Positions 16,217 to 22,960 of a DNA stretch of 22,960 bases are shown here, piece by piece (the stretch's first letter is position 1; every line of letters starts with the position of its first letter). The position numbers and the translations under genes were made by a program. Under the pieces are notes generated by a model. It saw only the letters and a program-made list of their open reading frames with translations. It was not told where the DNA came from and did not search any database. Origin of the DNA: a virus; the IMG/VR virus record IMGVR_UViG_3300020400_000043, positions 1 through 22,960 of that record; one strand, 5' to 3'.

Positions 16217-18085
16217 TTATACAAAGGCAGCATATGAATCTAGAGCAAAAGCAGATTCGAGTTTATCAATCGATCCATTGAATATTGTAGATACATTCAC
16301 ATTGCCTGTGGCATTATCAGGAACTTCTGGAAGAGGTGGTATTTCTTGAACATTATTATCACCATTTATTATAATTGGATTATTATTCTTCGTCTCAACA
16401 TTATTTTTTGTAGGATCTACACGTATTAAAGGACCTACTCCACCTTCAGGTATCCTGTAAAAGATTTCTCCTTTACTTTCAAGATTGATTTTCAATAACT
16501 CATTATATCTATTGAGACTATTCTCCGCAGTATTCGTGGTTTGTTTGTATTGTGGCGTAATACTAGCAAATATTCCACCCAATACTTTCATATCATCTTT
16601 ATCTAATCTCTCTGTAAGATCTACACCCCTCTCTTTTGCCTTCGCCTGTATCAAATCAATTTGAAATTCTGGTGTAAATTTTTGTTTATCAGGATCTACA
16701 CCTAATAATCTTTCAGCATCACTTTTTAAGAATACGAATTGACCTGCTCCAACAGCAGCAGATTTTTTCTCATTGCCTTCTCTGTCAATAAATTTTGATT
16801 GAGGATCCTTTAAAAATTCTGTTTGTAAATCGTCAACCTCTGAGATTGTCTTATTAGTAATATCACCATACTTCATTTCACCTGGTCTATCTCCAAAAAA
16901 CATACTAAATCCTGTTTCTTCTGAGTCAGTGCCCTCAAACTCTCTTATTGTTTGTACTGCAGTCTTGAGTTCAGGATCTTCAATTTCAAAATCATCATTT
17001 TTTGGTATAAACTGTTTATTAGCTTCCAGAGTGTCTGCAGCAGCACTTTGAGTGCCAGTAAAGAAGTTAAATAATTTACCTAATAATGAAGGATTATTTT
17101 CAGATTGTGCAACTTTTTCATTAAGGTCTTCACCTGTTACAAATTTGTAAAGATCAGCAGTCTCAGATGACTTAGGAAAAAAATTTCGAGACCCAACTAA
17201 AGACTCTTTATCTTCCTCTCCTTTATCTCCTGTACCTGTTGATGACTGTGATACTTTTTTCTCCTGTTCTTCTCTTGCAATATTTTTACTTTTTACTTTT
17301 TTTATGTCTTTTGGATCAATTTCAATTTTTGTAGTTTTCTTATCTTTTTTTGCATCCTTTATATCTAATAATATAGAATCTGCTCTCGTAAGTTGTGATC
17401 TAAATCTTACAACATCAGGTGAGTTTATTGTGCTCTGCCCTCTTCTTTCTTCTAATATTTCTTGCCTCCTTGTTCTGTCTGAATTATTAGATGCTAGAGC
17501 ACCTCCAGTCAATAATAATCCTCCTAGAGCTGCGAGTGCAAGTATACCCTTCGCTTTACCACCTCCTAACAACCCTAATCCTCCTGCAAGGACTCCACTT
17601 CCTTTTGCTCCTGCACCTATAAGTCCTTTCGCAGCTAATATCCCTATGACACCTTGTGCTATCTCTGGTAAGAATGCAGCAGTCCCTAACCCTATACCCT
17701 GTGCTGCACCACCTATATCTCCTTGTGCAAGTTCATTCGCAGCAATTCCAAATGATGCTAGTCCTATAATTTTTCGTAGATCAAAAAGAGCAGCAGCTTG
17801 AAAACTTTTTTGATTATCAATATCCTTCTTCAGTAACTTTTGTTCCTTTTCAAAAAACTTACGTCTTGCTCTTATATCACTCTGTATTTCATTTTGTATA
17901 CTCCTTATATTTTTATTGAGTTGCTCCATTTCAAGAACAACTCTACCCAACCCTGTTATTTGAGGTCTTTCTGGTCGAACACCTTCCTGTGCTCTTATCA
18001 GTTCTCTTTCATAGGCAGCATCCATCCTACGTTCTAAAGGAACCATAGGTGTTTGAGGTTCTACTGTTCTAGAAGGAGTTTGCAT
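16217..18085 (-). CDS. Tape-measure-like tail protein with lambda-R-like lysozyme domain (622 aa)
   Basis: Residues 45-95 form a coiled coil (LEMEQLNKNIRSIQNEI). Residues about 100-200 are Gly/Ala-rich and hydrophobic, including a likely membrane helix (180-198, GILALAALGGLLLTGGALA). Residues about 200-350 are charged and helical. Residues 374-533 resemble the lambda R endolysin (GH104 family): IREFEGTD aligns with its WSEGTD, placing the catalytic Glu at E384; AAVGAGQFVFL aligns with STGAGRYQLL; then FTPEFQ, AKERG and GIFASI follow in the same order. This suggests a tail-borne peptidoglycan hydrolase acting during DNA entry, in place of T4's gp5 lysozyme. The C-terminus is Asn-rich. The start overlaps the 64-aa ORF by 17 nt, with no clear ribosome-binding site; M14 is an alternative start. 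Confidence 0.7.
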   Translation of the reverse strand: MQTPSRTVEPQTPMVPLERRMDAAYERELIRAQEGVRPERPQITGLGRVVLEMEQLNKNIRSIQNEIQSDIRARRKFFEKEQKLLKKDIDNQKSFQAAALFDLRKIIGLASFGIAANELAQGDIGGAAQGIGLGTAAFLPEIAQGVIGILAAKGLIGAGAKGSGVLAGGLGLLGGGKAKGILALAALGGLLLTGGALASNNSDRTRRQEILEERRGQSTINSPDVVRFRSQLTRADSILLDIKDAKKDKKTTKIEIDPKDIKKVKSKNIAREEQEKKVSQSSTGTGDKGEEDKESLVGSRNFFPKSSETADLYKFVTGEDLNEKVAQSENNPSLLGKLFNFFTGTQSAAADTLEANKQFIPKNDDFEIEDPELKTAVQTIREFEGTDSEETGFSMFFGDRPGEMKYGDITNKTISEVDDLQTEFLKDPQSKFIDREGNEKKSAAVGAGQFVFLKSDAERLLGVDPDKQKFTPEFQIDLIQAKAKERGVDLTERLDKDDMKVLGGIFASITPQYKQTTNTAENSLNRYNELLKINLESKGEIFYRIPEGGVGPLIRVDPTKNNVETKNNNPIIINGDNNVQEIPPLPEVPDNATGNVNVSTIFNGSIDKLESAFALDSYAAFV

Positions 18086-18263
18086 TTTGTTGTGCTTGTT
18101 GTGCCTCTAATTTTTGTTTCTCTAGGAATTTGATAAGATATCCAACATAAATTTCTCTCTCCCAAGGTATCATCGACTCAATATCACTTAAACTCCAGTT
18201 ATGATGTTGCATCAGGGCAAAATTTGCTTCCATCATTGCATCAATACTGGTATGATATAACAT
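18069..18263 (-). CDS. Small chaperone-like hub/tape-measure assembly protein, gp51-like by position (64 aa)
   Basis: A short, wholly helical protein with the core LSDIESMIPWEREIYVGYLI and a Gln/Ala-rich tail. It lies between gp26 and the first tape-measure-like gene, where T4 has gp51 (hub assembly catalyst) and where siphophages encode the gpT-type frame of the tail assembly chaperone. It is far shorter than T4 gp51 (about 250 aa), so that name is positional. The ATG overlaps the gp26 stop (TAATG) and no Shine-Dalgarno lies in the preceding 15 nt. It is in the -1 frame relative to gp26, downstream of a slippery run at 18269-18278, so it may also be made as a gp26 fusion. Confidence 0.65.
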   Translation of the reverse strand: MLYHTSIDAMMEANFALMQHHNWSLSDIESMIPWEREIYVGYLIKFLEKQKLEAQQAQQNANSF

Positions 18264-18997
18264 TATGCGAAAAAATTTGCCAATCCCTCAACTACAACCT
18301 CTGACTCTACATTTGTATTTGGATTTGTTATTTTACCCTTATACTGTAATTTGGGCATAGTTGCAAAAAATTGTTCTATTTTTGAGAATTGACCTGAACT
18401 CAACTGTTCTATAAATGCCACTATTTCTTTTTTAGTGCAATCACTTGCAGACCATGACTCCTCTTCTGTAAAAATCTGGTCAATTGAGTCAGCGACTGCC
18501 TTGAACGCCTCATCAATTCTATTTTCATCAGTGCCAGTAATAGAAAAATTTGAATCCAAGAATTGTTGCATAGATGGATATTTCATTTTTATAGAGATTC
18601 CACTACCCAAATCAATAATGTCTGTATGATCATCAGAAACATTTAATTTGATGTCTGTCAACGCTATTGTAAGTGGAACTTTTGTTTCTCCATCATCTTG
18701 ACAGGTTGCTAATAATTCAACCGACTCACCAACTGATTTTCCTCTTATATTCAAAAACAAATACTCCAATTCAAAACTAGGTAAATCGTCAACTTTGATA
18801 CCACGAGATAAAATACATGACTTTAAAACCTCCTTTATTGTTGCAGCAATGTCTTTTTCATTACCACTCTCCATGGCGATCAAAAGTGCCTTCTCTTCCT
18901 TGACAAGAAAAGGTCGGTATTTTATTGTCTTTGATGTTGAAATAAGTTTTAGTTCAAATGTAGGTGCTACGACCTTAGGTAATGGCATAGTATTCAC
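18263..18997 (-). CDS. gp26: Baseplate hub/assembly protein gp26 (244 aa)
   Basis: I recognise the T4-like gp26 family (the T4 base plate protein family): the pattern FELKLISTSKTIKYRPFLVK, then EEKALLIAMES, then a helical domain with LEYLFLNIRGKSVGE. T4 gp26 is 208 aa. It acts in hub assembly and is suspected to help load the tape measure, by analogy with lambda gpG. The gene starts 13 nt after the gp54-like gene, with only a weak purine-rich site upstream. It ends with GLANFFA and a TAA that overlaps the ATG of the 64-aa ORF. The last codons contain overlapping -1 slippery heptamers. Confidence 0.8.
   Translation of the reverse strand: MNTMPLPKVVAPTFELKLISTSKTIKYRPFLVKEEKALLIAMESGNEKDIAATIKEVLKSCILSRGIKVDDLPSFELEYLFLNIRGKSVGESVELLATCQDDGETKVPLTIALTDIKLNVSDDHTDIIDLGSGISIKMKYPSMQQFLDSNFSITGTDENRIDEAFKAVADSIDQIFTEEESWSASDCTKKEIVAFIEQLSSGQFSKIEQFFATMPKLQYKGKITNPNTNVESEVVVEGLANFFA
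18269..18278 (-). promoter_or_regulatory. Candidate programmed -1 frameshift site at the gp26 3' end
   Basis: On the minus strand the gp26 frame reads GCA AAT TTT TTC GCA TAA. The run AAATTTTTTC contains two overlapping X-XXY-YYZ heptamers (A AAT TTT and T TTT TTC) in the correct phase, two to three codons before the stop. A -1 slip gives CGC ATA ATG TTA with no stop, entering the 64-aa ORF. The product would be about 309 aa. I see no strong stem directly downstream; weak pairing at 18201-18236 begins about 33 nt away. Confidence 0.4.
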
Positions 18998-19010
18998 TTC
19001 AGTACTTTAT

Positions 19011-19772
19011 TTAGTCACCTCTTTCCACACCATTTACACTGGTGAGACCAAAGTTGCCAAATTCAGGATCATCAGTATCTAATTGACCTAAGTTTGAGTT
19101 TAGAGAAGTGCGTTCTATTGTATAGTTTTCGTATTTGAAAGTAACAGATGTCTTTATTAATTGTGCCGTTCCATATGCAAGAGGAGACGCAATTATGGAT
19201 ACAGGGAATGCTTGTTCAATGAAATAAGTTATGGTGCTCGGATCTTCTACTATACCTTTTCTTTTCAGTCTATCAAAATCATTGAATTGATCTCTACCAA
19301 AAGCAGTTATCTCAATGGGGCATTTATATTCATTGGGATATCTCATTTTTCTAAAAGAATTATTTTTACCTTTTTCTTTGTTTGGAGAGATAAATTCAAC
19401 CCAAGAATTGAATACATCATTTGTCATATAGTTTTGTTGAGTGTACCATGTTAGGGTTATGTCTGGAAATCTCCTAAAAGTTGCATATTGTTGAGACATG
19501 CCTTGTCTTAGTCCATCAACTGTTGATGTGTCAAGACTAGTGCCAGGCAGTAATGCCTCAGAACAAAACAAAGCAAGGGTCGGTCCTATCGGTGTATTGA
19601 AGTGCTTAATTCGTTTTTCGATAAAATTCTTTAAGTTTGCTGATGCATCAAAATTTATAAACACATCGTAAGTATTGTTGAAGGCAGGAACATTACTATC
19701 AAATTTATGAGGTGTCCTTATCAACTCCTCAGTTGGTAAATAAAATCTTCCTGATTTTATAGCATTTGACAT
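19011..19772 (-). CDS. Tail-tube-fold protein, gp54-like tube initiator candidate (253 aa)
   Basis: The pattern CSEALLPGTSLDTSTVDG, then RFPDITLTWYTQQNYMTNDVFNSW (in two parts), a central proline/tyrosine turn (RYPNEY), then FPVSIIASPLAYG and KTSVTFKYENY matches the beta-sandwich shared by T4 tail-tube gp19 and the baseplate-tube proteins gp48 and gp54. T4 gp54 (320 aa) sits on gp48 and starts tube polymerisation. This protein is too long for a plain tube subunit (gp19 is 163 aa), so gp54 is the better guess. It opens the leftward hub operon, directly opposite gp4. An AGAGGG ribosome-binding site is close to the ATG, with a late-promoter-like motif at 19794-19801. Confidence 0.6.
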   Translation of the reverse strand: MSNAIKSGRFYLPTEELIRTPHKFDSNVPAFNNTYDVFINFDASANLKNFIEKRIKHFNTPIGPTLALFCSEALLPGTSLDTSTVDGLRQGMSQQYATFRRFPDITLTWYTQQNYMTNDVFNSWVEFISPNKEKGKNNSFRKMRYPNEYKCPIEITAFGRDQFNDFDRLKRKGIVEDPSTITYFIEQAFPVSIIASPLAYGTAQLIKTSVTFKYENYTIERTSLNSNLGQLDTDDPEFGNFGLTSVNGVERGD

Positions 19773-19782
19773 ACCCTCTAAA

Positions 19783-19790
19783 TATAAAGT
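19783..19790 (+). promoter_or_regulatory. Weak late-promoter-like motif before gp4 (TATAAAGT)
   Basis: TATAAAGT matches 6 of 8 bases of the T4 late consensus and ends 19 nt before the gp4 ATG at 19810. Some promoter must serve the rightward genes from this 37-bp gap or from inside the opposing gene, and this is the best candidate seen. Confidence 0.3.
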
Positions 19791-19793
19791 GCT

Positions 19794-19801
19794 TACTTAT
19801 A
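19794..19801 (-). promoter_or_regulatory. Candidate late promoter for the leftward hub operon (TATAAGTA)
   Basis: TATAAGTA on the minus strand differs at one base from the T4 late consensus and lies 21 nt before the ATG at 19772. It faces the rightward candidate at 19783-19790, so the two would form a compact divergent late promoter pair in a 37-bp gap. Confidence 0.45.
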
Positions 19802-19809
19802 TACTATGT

Positions 19810-20244
19810 ATGTCATATAAAGGCAAGTTTCGTCCAAGCAATCGTAAAAAATACAAGGGCGATGCATTAGACATCGTTTACAGATCACTATGGGAACTTA
19901 AATTTATGAGATATTGTGATAAAAATAAAAATATATTGCATTGGTCTTCCGAAGAAATAGTCATACCATACAGATCTCCAGTTGATAATAGGTCTCATAG
20001 ATATTTTCCTGATTTTTACATTAAATACAGAGATAAAAAAGGTAAAATACTTGAAAAAATAATTGAAGTCAAACCAGCTAAAGAAGTCAAGGAACCTAAA
20101 ATGCAAAAAGTAAGAACCAAAAAATACGTCACTGAAGTTATGAAGTATGCTGTAAATCAAGCAAAGTGGGAGGCAGCAAAAGATTTTTGTAAAGATAGAA
20201 GGTGGGAGTTTCAAATATTGACGGAGAAAGAGCTTGGAATTTAA
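19810..20244 (+). CDS. gp4: Head-completion nuclease-fold protein gp4 (144 aa)
   Basis: Homologue of T4 gp4 (150 aa), which finishes the DNA-filled head before tail joining. The sequence has an intact PD-(D/E)xK/TnsA-like nuclease pattern: E29 in SLWELKFM, D68 in RYFPDFYIKY, and E86-x-K88 in IIEVKPAKE, followed by a basic C-terminal helix ending EKELGI. The retained catalytic residues suggest an active nuclease, perhaps trimming DNA. The frame is open from 19789, but the ATG at 19810 (MSYKGKFRPSNRKK) gives the family length and leaves room for a promoter, so it is preferred. It overlaps the next gene by 11 nt if the TTG start there is used. Confidence 0.85.
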   Translation: MSYKGKFRPSNRKKYKGDALDIVYRSLWELKFMRYCDKNKNILHWSSEEIVIPYRSPVDNRSHRYFPDFYIKYRDKKGKILEKIIEVKPAKEVKEPKMQKVRTKKYVTEVMKYAVNQAKWEAAKDFCKDRRWEFQILTEKELGI

Positions 20245-20635
20245 GAACACGTTTCCTAAATCAACAACGACGGGGACACCAATGCCAGGTCATTTGATGT
20301 TGTTTCAATATGGTGCGAAAACTGCAGAAAAATTGAGATATTATGACAGAAATCCATTATGTTACATTATAGCGAGTCAAGGAAATGTATTTTGGGGTGT
20401 CAATTTGCATTATTATGCTCCTGACGAGCGAGAGATGATAATGGAGTGGATTGATGAAGCAAATCCATCTGAATTACCTAAAGGATACCATAAATACCTA
20501 AAATCATATGTGGATACATTATTTTTAGACATAGCAATGGAAGAATGGGAAACTGCTTTTAATCTACCTATTGAAGAGTTCGTAAGAGATCTCGGTAGCA
20601 TTAAGGTGCCCGTTAGCAAAGAGAGGATTCAATAA
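20234..20635 (+). CDS. Conserved phage protein of unknown function (133 aa), probable TTG start
   Basis: The core MPGHLMLFQYGAKTAEKLRY, then YDRNPLCYIIA and FWGVNLHYYAPDERE (residues about 17-67), recalls a 'YYDRFPL...GLNLHYLPP'-type pattern I associate with a conserved protein in contractile-tailed phages, but I cannot name its function. The rest is helical with a Trp/Glu-rich segment. The frame begins at TTG 20234 with GGAG 7 nt upstream, inside gp4. The first ATG is at 20282 (codon 17), with no comparable ribosome-binding site, so TTG is the better start. The stop overlaps the gp48 ATG (TAATG), tying it to the head-completion/baseplate operon. Confidence 0.8.
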   Translation: MEFKNTFPKSTTTGTPMPGHLMLFQYGAKTAEKLRYYDRNPLCYIIASQGNVFWGVNLHYYAPDEREMIMEWIDEANPSELPKGYHKYLKSYVDTLFLDIAMEEWETAFNLPIEEFVRDLGSIKVPVSKERIQ

Positions 20636-22242
20636 TGTCTGATAAAATATCAATTCTTGACAGTGGTAGAATGACTCAAGACTCTCAATTTAGCGTCACA
20701 GTTAATGGAAGAAACGTAGTGGTAAGAGAAAGCATAATTTTAGATGTTCAAAATGGTAATTACGGTAAAACATCTAAAATAGTTTACAAAACTGGAGGTC
20801 TAGGGAGACAAAAATGGTTAGAAGTAAATTCAAAAAGTGATGTAGGTAAAGCGATCTTAGAAGATGAAGATGGTGCAAGGGGTAATGCTTATAGAAATAC
20901 CATAGATAAAGTAAGAAATTTATCAAAAAAACAAGCATTGAGTAATGTAGTTGCTCATGATAATGCTTTACGTGAATCTGGGATGTTTGAAATTGCAACA
21001 GGTAAAGAATCACACATAGGAACACCTTTTCCAGAGAAAGAAAATGTTAAAAAAGATATTACAACAGAAGAGGGTGGTGTTGATGAAACTACCCCTGCAG
21101 GTACCACCAATGATAAAAAAAAGGTTACTACAGTATTGATATATCCAAAAGACATGTCAAAAAAACAAGATTATATTTACATAGAGGCATTTGAGTATAA
21201 GGCACCTCAACAGAGTTCTTTGAGACAAAATAAACAGGTACAAGTTCCAAATAGAGTAAGAGCATATCCTTTTACGAATGCTAAAGAGAGGAGTAAGATA
21301 AAAAAATATAAGAATGTAGATGCTCGTGATACAGAAACACAAGAAAAATTTGGTTTTACCAACACTATTACTTCTGGTTTACAAAGAGGTAATAATGTAG
21401 GAGGACAACAAAAGGATATCATAGGAACCGTGAGATTGCCCATACCTAATTCGATAAAGTCAAGTAATGGTGTTGACTGGGGCGAAGGTAGAGCAAACGC
21501 TTTGGAGGCAGGTGCTTTTTTAAACACTCAAAGTGCAATATCAAATGTTCTTGGAGGTAAAAAAAATATTGGTGGTTTGATCGGATCAGGAGTTGGAGAG
21601 CTGCAAAATCTTCTTAAAGATTTACCAGAAATAGGACAAGGACAGTCTGGACAATTGTTATCATCAGTTCTTGCAAGAACTGCTCTAGCACAGTTAAATA
21701 TTAATGTTGATCCCTCACAATTTATTGCAAGATCAACTGGTATGGCAATAAATCCCAATTTAGAGTTGTTATTTTCATCACCGAAACTTAGAACATTTAC
21801 TTTCGTATTTCAATTTGCCCCTGATGATGAAGATGAGGCGACTATGGTAAGAAAAATACAAAGATTTTTCAAACAGGGCATGTTACCAACTAATTCAAGT
21901 GGAGGGGATGCAGGAGCAAAATTATACCTTGGATCACCAAATGTGTACAGATTATGTTACAGAAATAATGGTAGAAGAATAAAAGGTTTAAATATTTTCA
22001 AAATTTGTGCTTTGACATCATGTGAAATTAATTTCACACCAGAAAACGTTTATCAGGCATACGAGGATGAAAAAGCAGTGTCAATGCCAGTTAGAAGTTT
22101 TATGAGTCTAACATTTACAGAACTTACACCAATATTTGCCAATGATTATGATGATCCTAATTTTGACGATCCAAGTTTAGAAGACATAAAACCAAACATA
22201 TTAGGGAAAAACAAAATTACAGAGGACGACATAGGATTCTAA
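20635..22242 (+). CDS. gp48: Baseplate tail-tube cap protein gp48 (535 aa)
   Basis: gp48 caps the baseplate hub and seeds the tail tube. The conserved C-terminal half is clear: INPNLELLFSSPKLRTFTF (from about residue 372), then EATMVRKIQRFFKQGMLP, LGSPNVYRLCY, FKICALTSCEINFTPEN and PVRSFMSLTFTELTPIF, the tail-tube-fold core of this family. The N-terminal part is longer than in T4 (364 aa) and includes a charged, low-complexity segment (about 135-215) and a Gly/Asn/Gln-rich region (220-340). The start is in a TAATG overlap with the preceding gene, with GAGAGGA upstream. gp53 follows after one base. Confidence 0.85.
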   Translation: MSDKISILDSGRMTQDSQFSVTVNGRNVVVRESIILDVQNGNYGKTSKIVYKTGGLGRQKWLEVNSKSDVGKAILEDEDGARGNAYRNTIDKVRNLSKKQALSNVVAHDNALRESGMFEIATGKESHIGTPFPEKENVKKDITTEEGGVDETTPAGTTNDKKKVTTVLIYPKDMSKKQDYIYIEAFEYKAPQQSSLRQNKQVQVPNRVRAYPFTNAKERSKIKKYKNVDARDTETQEKFGFTNTITSGLQRGNNVGGQQKDIIGTVRLPIPNSIKSSNGVDWGEGRANALEAGAFLNTQSAISNVLGGKKNIGGLIGSGVGELQNLLKDLPEIGQGQSGQLLSSVLARTALAQLNINVDPSQFIARSTGMAINPNLELLFSSPKLRTFTFVFQFAPDDEDEATMVRKIQRFFKQGMLPTNSSGGDAGAKLYLGSPNVYRLCYRNNGRRIKGLNIFKICALTSCEINFTPENVYQAYEDEKAVSMPVRSFMSLTFTELTPIFANDYDDPNFDDPSLEDIKPNILGKNKITEDDIGF

Positions 22243-22243
22243 A

Positions 22244-22897
22244 ATGGCATACTTCGACAATCACCCCAATCTTGTTTTACCATCATTTTCTCAGAATAGA
22301 AATTCAAGTGGTGACTCTTACCTTACAAAAAATCTTTTCAAAAGGGGTAAAATAAGAGAAGATTTTTTCAATAATGCTGTTGCTTTTCAAAAATACTTAA
22401 TAACAGGTGATGATAGACCTGACAATGTTGCAGATGATGTATATGGAGACTCTGAGTTAGATTGGGTCGTATTGATATCTAATAACATCATCAATGTTAG
22501 GGATGAATGGCCTATGAGTCAATATGATTTTCAAAGATATTTAAACAACAAATATGATCCAGAACAATTGACATCCATACATCATTATAAAACAAAAGAG
22601 GTGAGAGATGACGATGGCATATTACTATTAGAAAAAGGATTAACTGTCGATGCAAACTTTACATTCAATTATACTCAAGATGGTGTAAATATCAGTCTAT
22701 CAGGATCTCAAATTCTTGAGTCATTTACTGTTTTTCAACATGAAACTGATAAAAATGACAGAAAAAGAGATATCTTCATTCTGAGGTCTAATTATCTTGA
22801 CATGATTATGGAGGATTTAAGAAATATCATGACATATAAAAATAGTTCACAATTTATCAATAGTAGAGTAAAACAAGGTGATAATATAAGAATATAA
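22244..22897 (+). CDS. gp53: Baseplate wedge protein gp53 (217 aa)
   Basis: Recognised by the gp53 pattern: MAYFDNHPNLVLPSF at the start, FQKYLITGDDRPDNVADDVY, LDWVVLISNNIINVRDEWPM and then YDFQRYLNNKY, with a C-terminal helix ending in NSRVKQGDNIRI. T4 gp53 is 196 aa and joins the wedge last, clamping wedges around the hub. AGGA lies just before the ATG. It is the last gene of the rightward unit and is followed within 21 nt by a terminator. Confidence 0.85.
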   Translation: MAYFDNHPNLVLPSFSQNRNSSGDSYLTKNLFKRGKIREDFFNNAVAFQKYLITGDDRPDNVADDVYGDSELDWVVLISNNIINVRDEWPMSQYDFQRYLNNKYDPEQLTSIHHYKTKEVRDDDGILLLEKGLTVDANFTFNYTQDGVNISLSGSQILESFTVFQHETDKNDRKRDIFILRSNYLDMIMEDLRNIMTYKNSSQFINSRVKQGDNIRI

Positions 22898-22917
22898 AAA
22901 CCTATAGGCAAAAAAAT

Positions 22918-22944
22918 ACCCCGAATTTTTTTTCGGGGTTTTTT
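22918..22944 (+). terminator. Intrinsic terminator after gp53, possibly bidirectional
   Basis: The stem is ACCCCGAA (22918-22925) with TTCGGGGT (22932-22939), an 8-bp hairpin with a 6-nt T loop, followed by a T tract (to 22944). On the left flank a run of A (22910-22916) gives a T tract for the minus strand, so it could also stop transcription arriving from the right. The remaining 16 bp to the window end show nothing recognisable. Confidence 0.85.
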
Positions 22945-22960
22945 GAAACAAAAAGTCGAT

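Noticed and set aside
15612-16349. Long plus-strand open frame, very Pro-rich (245 aa)
   Set aside because: It is the antisense of the Gly-rich region of the 665-aa gene; Gly codons read as Pro on the other strand. The coding strand has a coherent tape-measure-like protein in an overlapping operon.
18201-18236. Weak inverted repeats (ATGATG/CATCAT with inner GCAA/TTGC) after the gp26 slip site
   Set aside because: They start about 33 nt from the slippery run, far beyond the usual 5-9 nt spacer, and are AT-rich; not counted as a frameshift stimulator.
1-22960. tRNA genes, CRISPR arrays, insertion sequences, integrase or attachment sites
   Set aside because: None seen on reading either strand; gaps between genes are all under 100 bp and hold only promoter-like or terminator sequence.

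Overview
The window looks like part of the late structural region of a T4-like cyanophage (a contractile-tailed myovirus) infecting marine picocyanobacteria such as Prochlorococcus or Synechococcus. The grounds are low-GC DNA, near-complete coding density with start/stop overlaps, a recognisable set of T4-type baseplate, hub and head-completion proteins, and a CP12-like gene of cyanobacterial type. All assignments come from reading the protein sequences; no database search was possible.

Layout. A 37-bp divergent region (19773-19809) splits the window. Rightward from it run gp4 (head-completion nuclease), a conserved small protein, gp48 (tail-tube cap) and gp53 (baseplate wedge), ending at a strong intrinsic terminator at 22918-22944. 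Leftward (minus strand) runs a tightly packed operon: a tail-tube-fold protein (gp54-like), gp26, a 64-aa chaperone-like ORF (gp51-like), two large tape-measure-like proteins (the first with a lambda-R-like lysozyme domain), a gp27-like hub, CP12, a gp5-type hub/spike protein, a separate beta-helical needle-like protein, and a shaft/tip protein with an 85-aa stand-alone paralogue of its C-terminal domain. Two small accessory genes follow (one membrane protein). Then come a 1,893-aa fibre/adhesin with a tail-collar tip and six HxH motifs, a 673-aa beta-helical fibre, a 112-aa protein, and the first codons of another gene at the left edge.

How the parts fit. The central hub and spike (gp27-like, gp5, needle), tape measure with chaperones (gp26 and the 64-aa ORF), tube-initiation proteins (gp54-like, gp48) and wedge (gp53) are what is needed to build the baseplate and start the tail tube. 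gp4 finishes the head. The left third supplies host-contact fibres, driven from a perfect T4-type late promoter motif (TATAAATA) at 8138-8145.

Most interesting observations: (1) a canonical -1 slippery run just before the gp26 stop that would fuse gp26 to the 64-aa ORF, as in lambda G/GT; (2) the lysozyme domain appears to have moved from gp5 to a tape-measure-like protein, while the gp5 needle appears to be a separate gene; (3) the metabolic gene cp12 is embedded, with overlapping start and stop codons, between two hub genes; (4) a stand-alone copy of a fibre-tip domain lies beside its parent gene.
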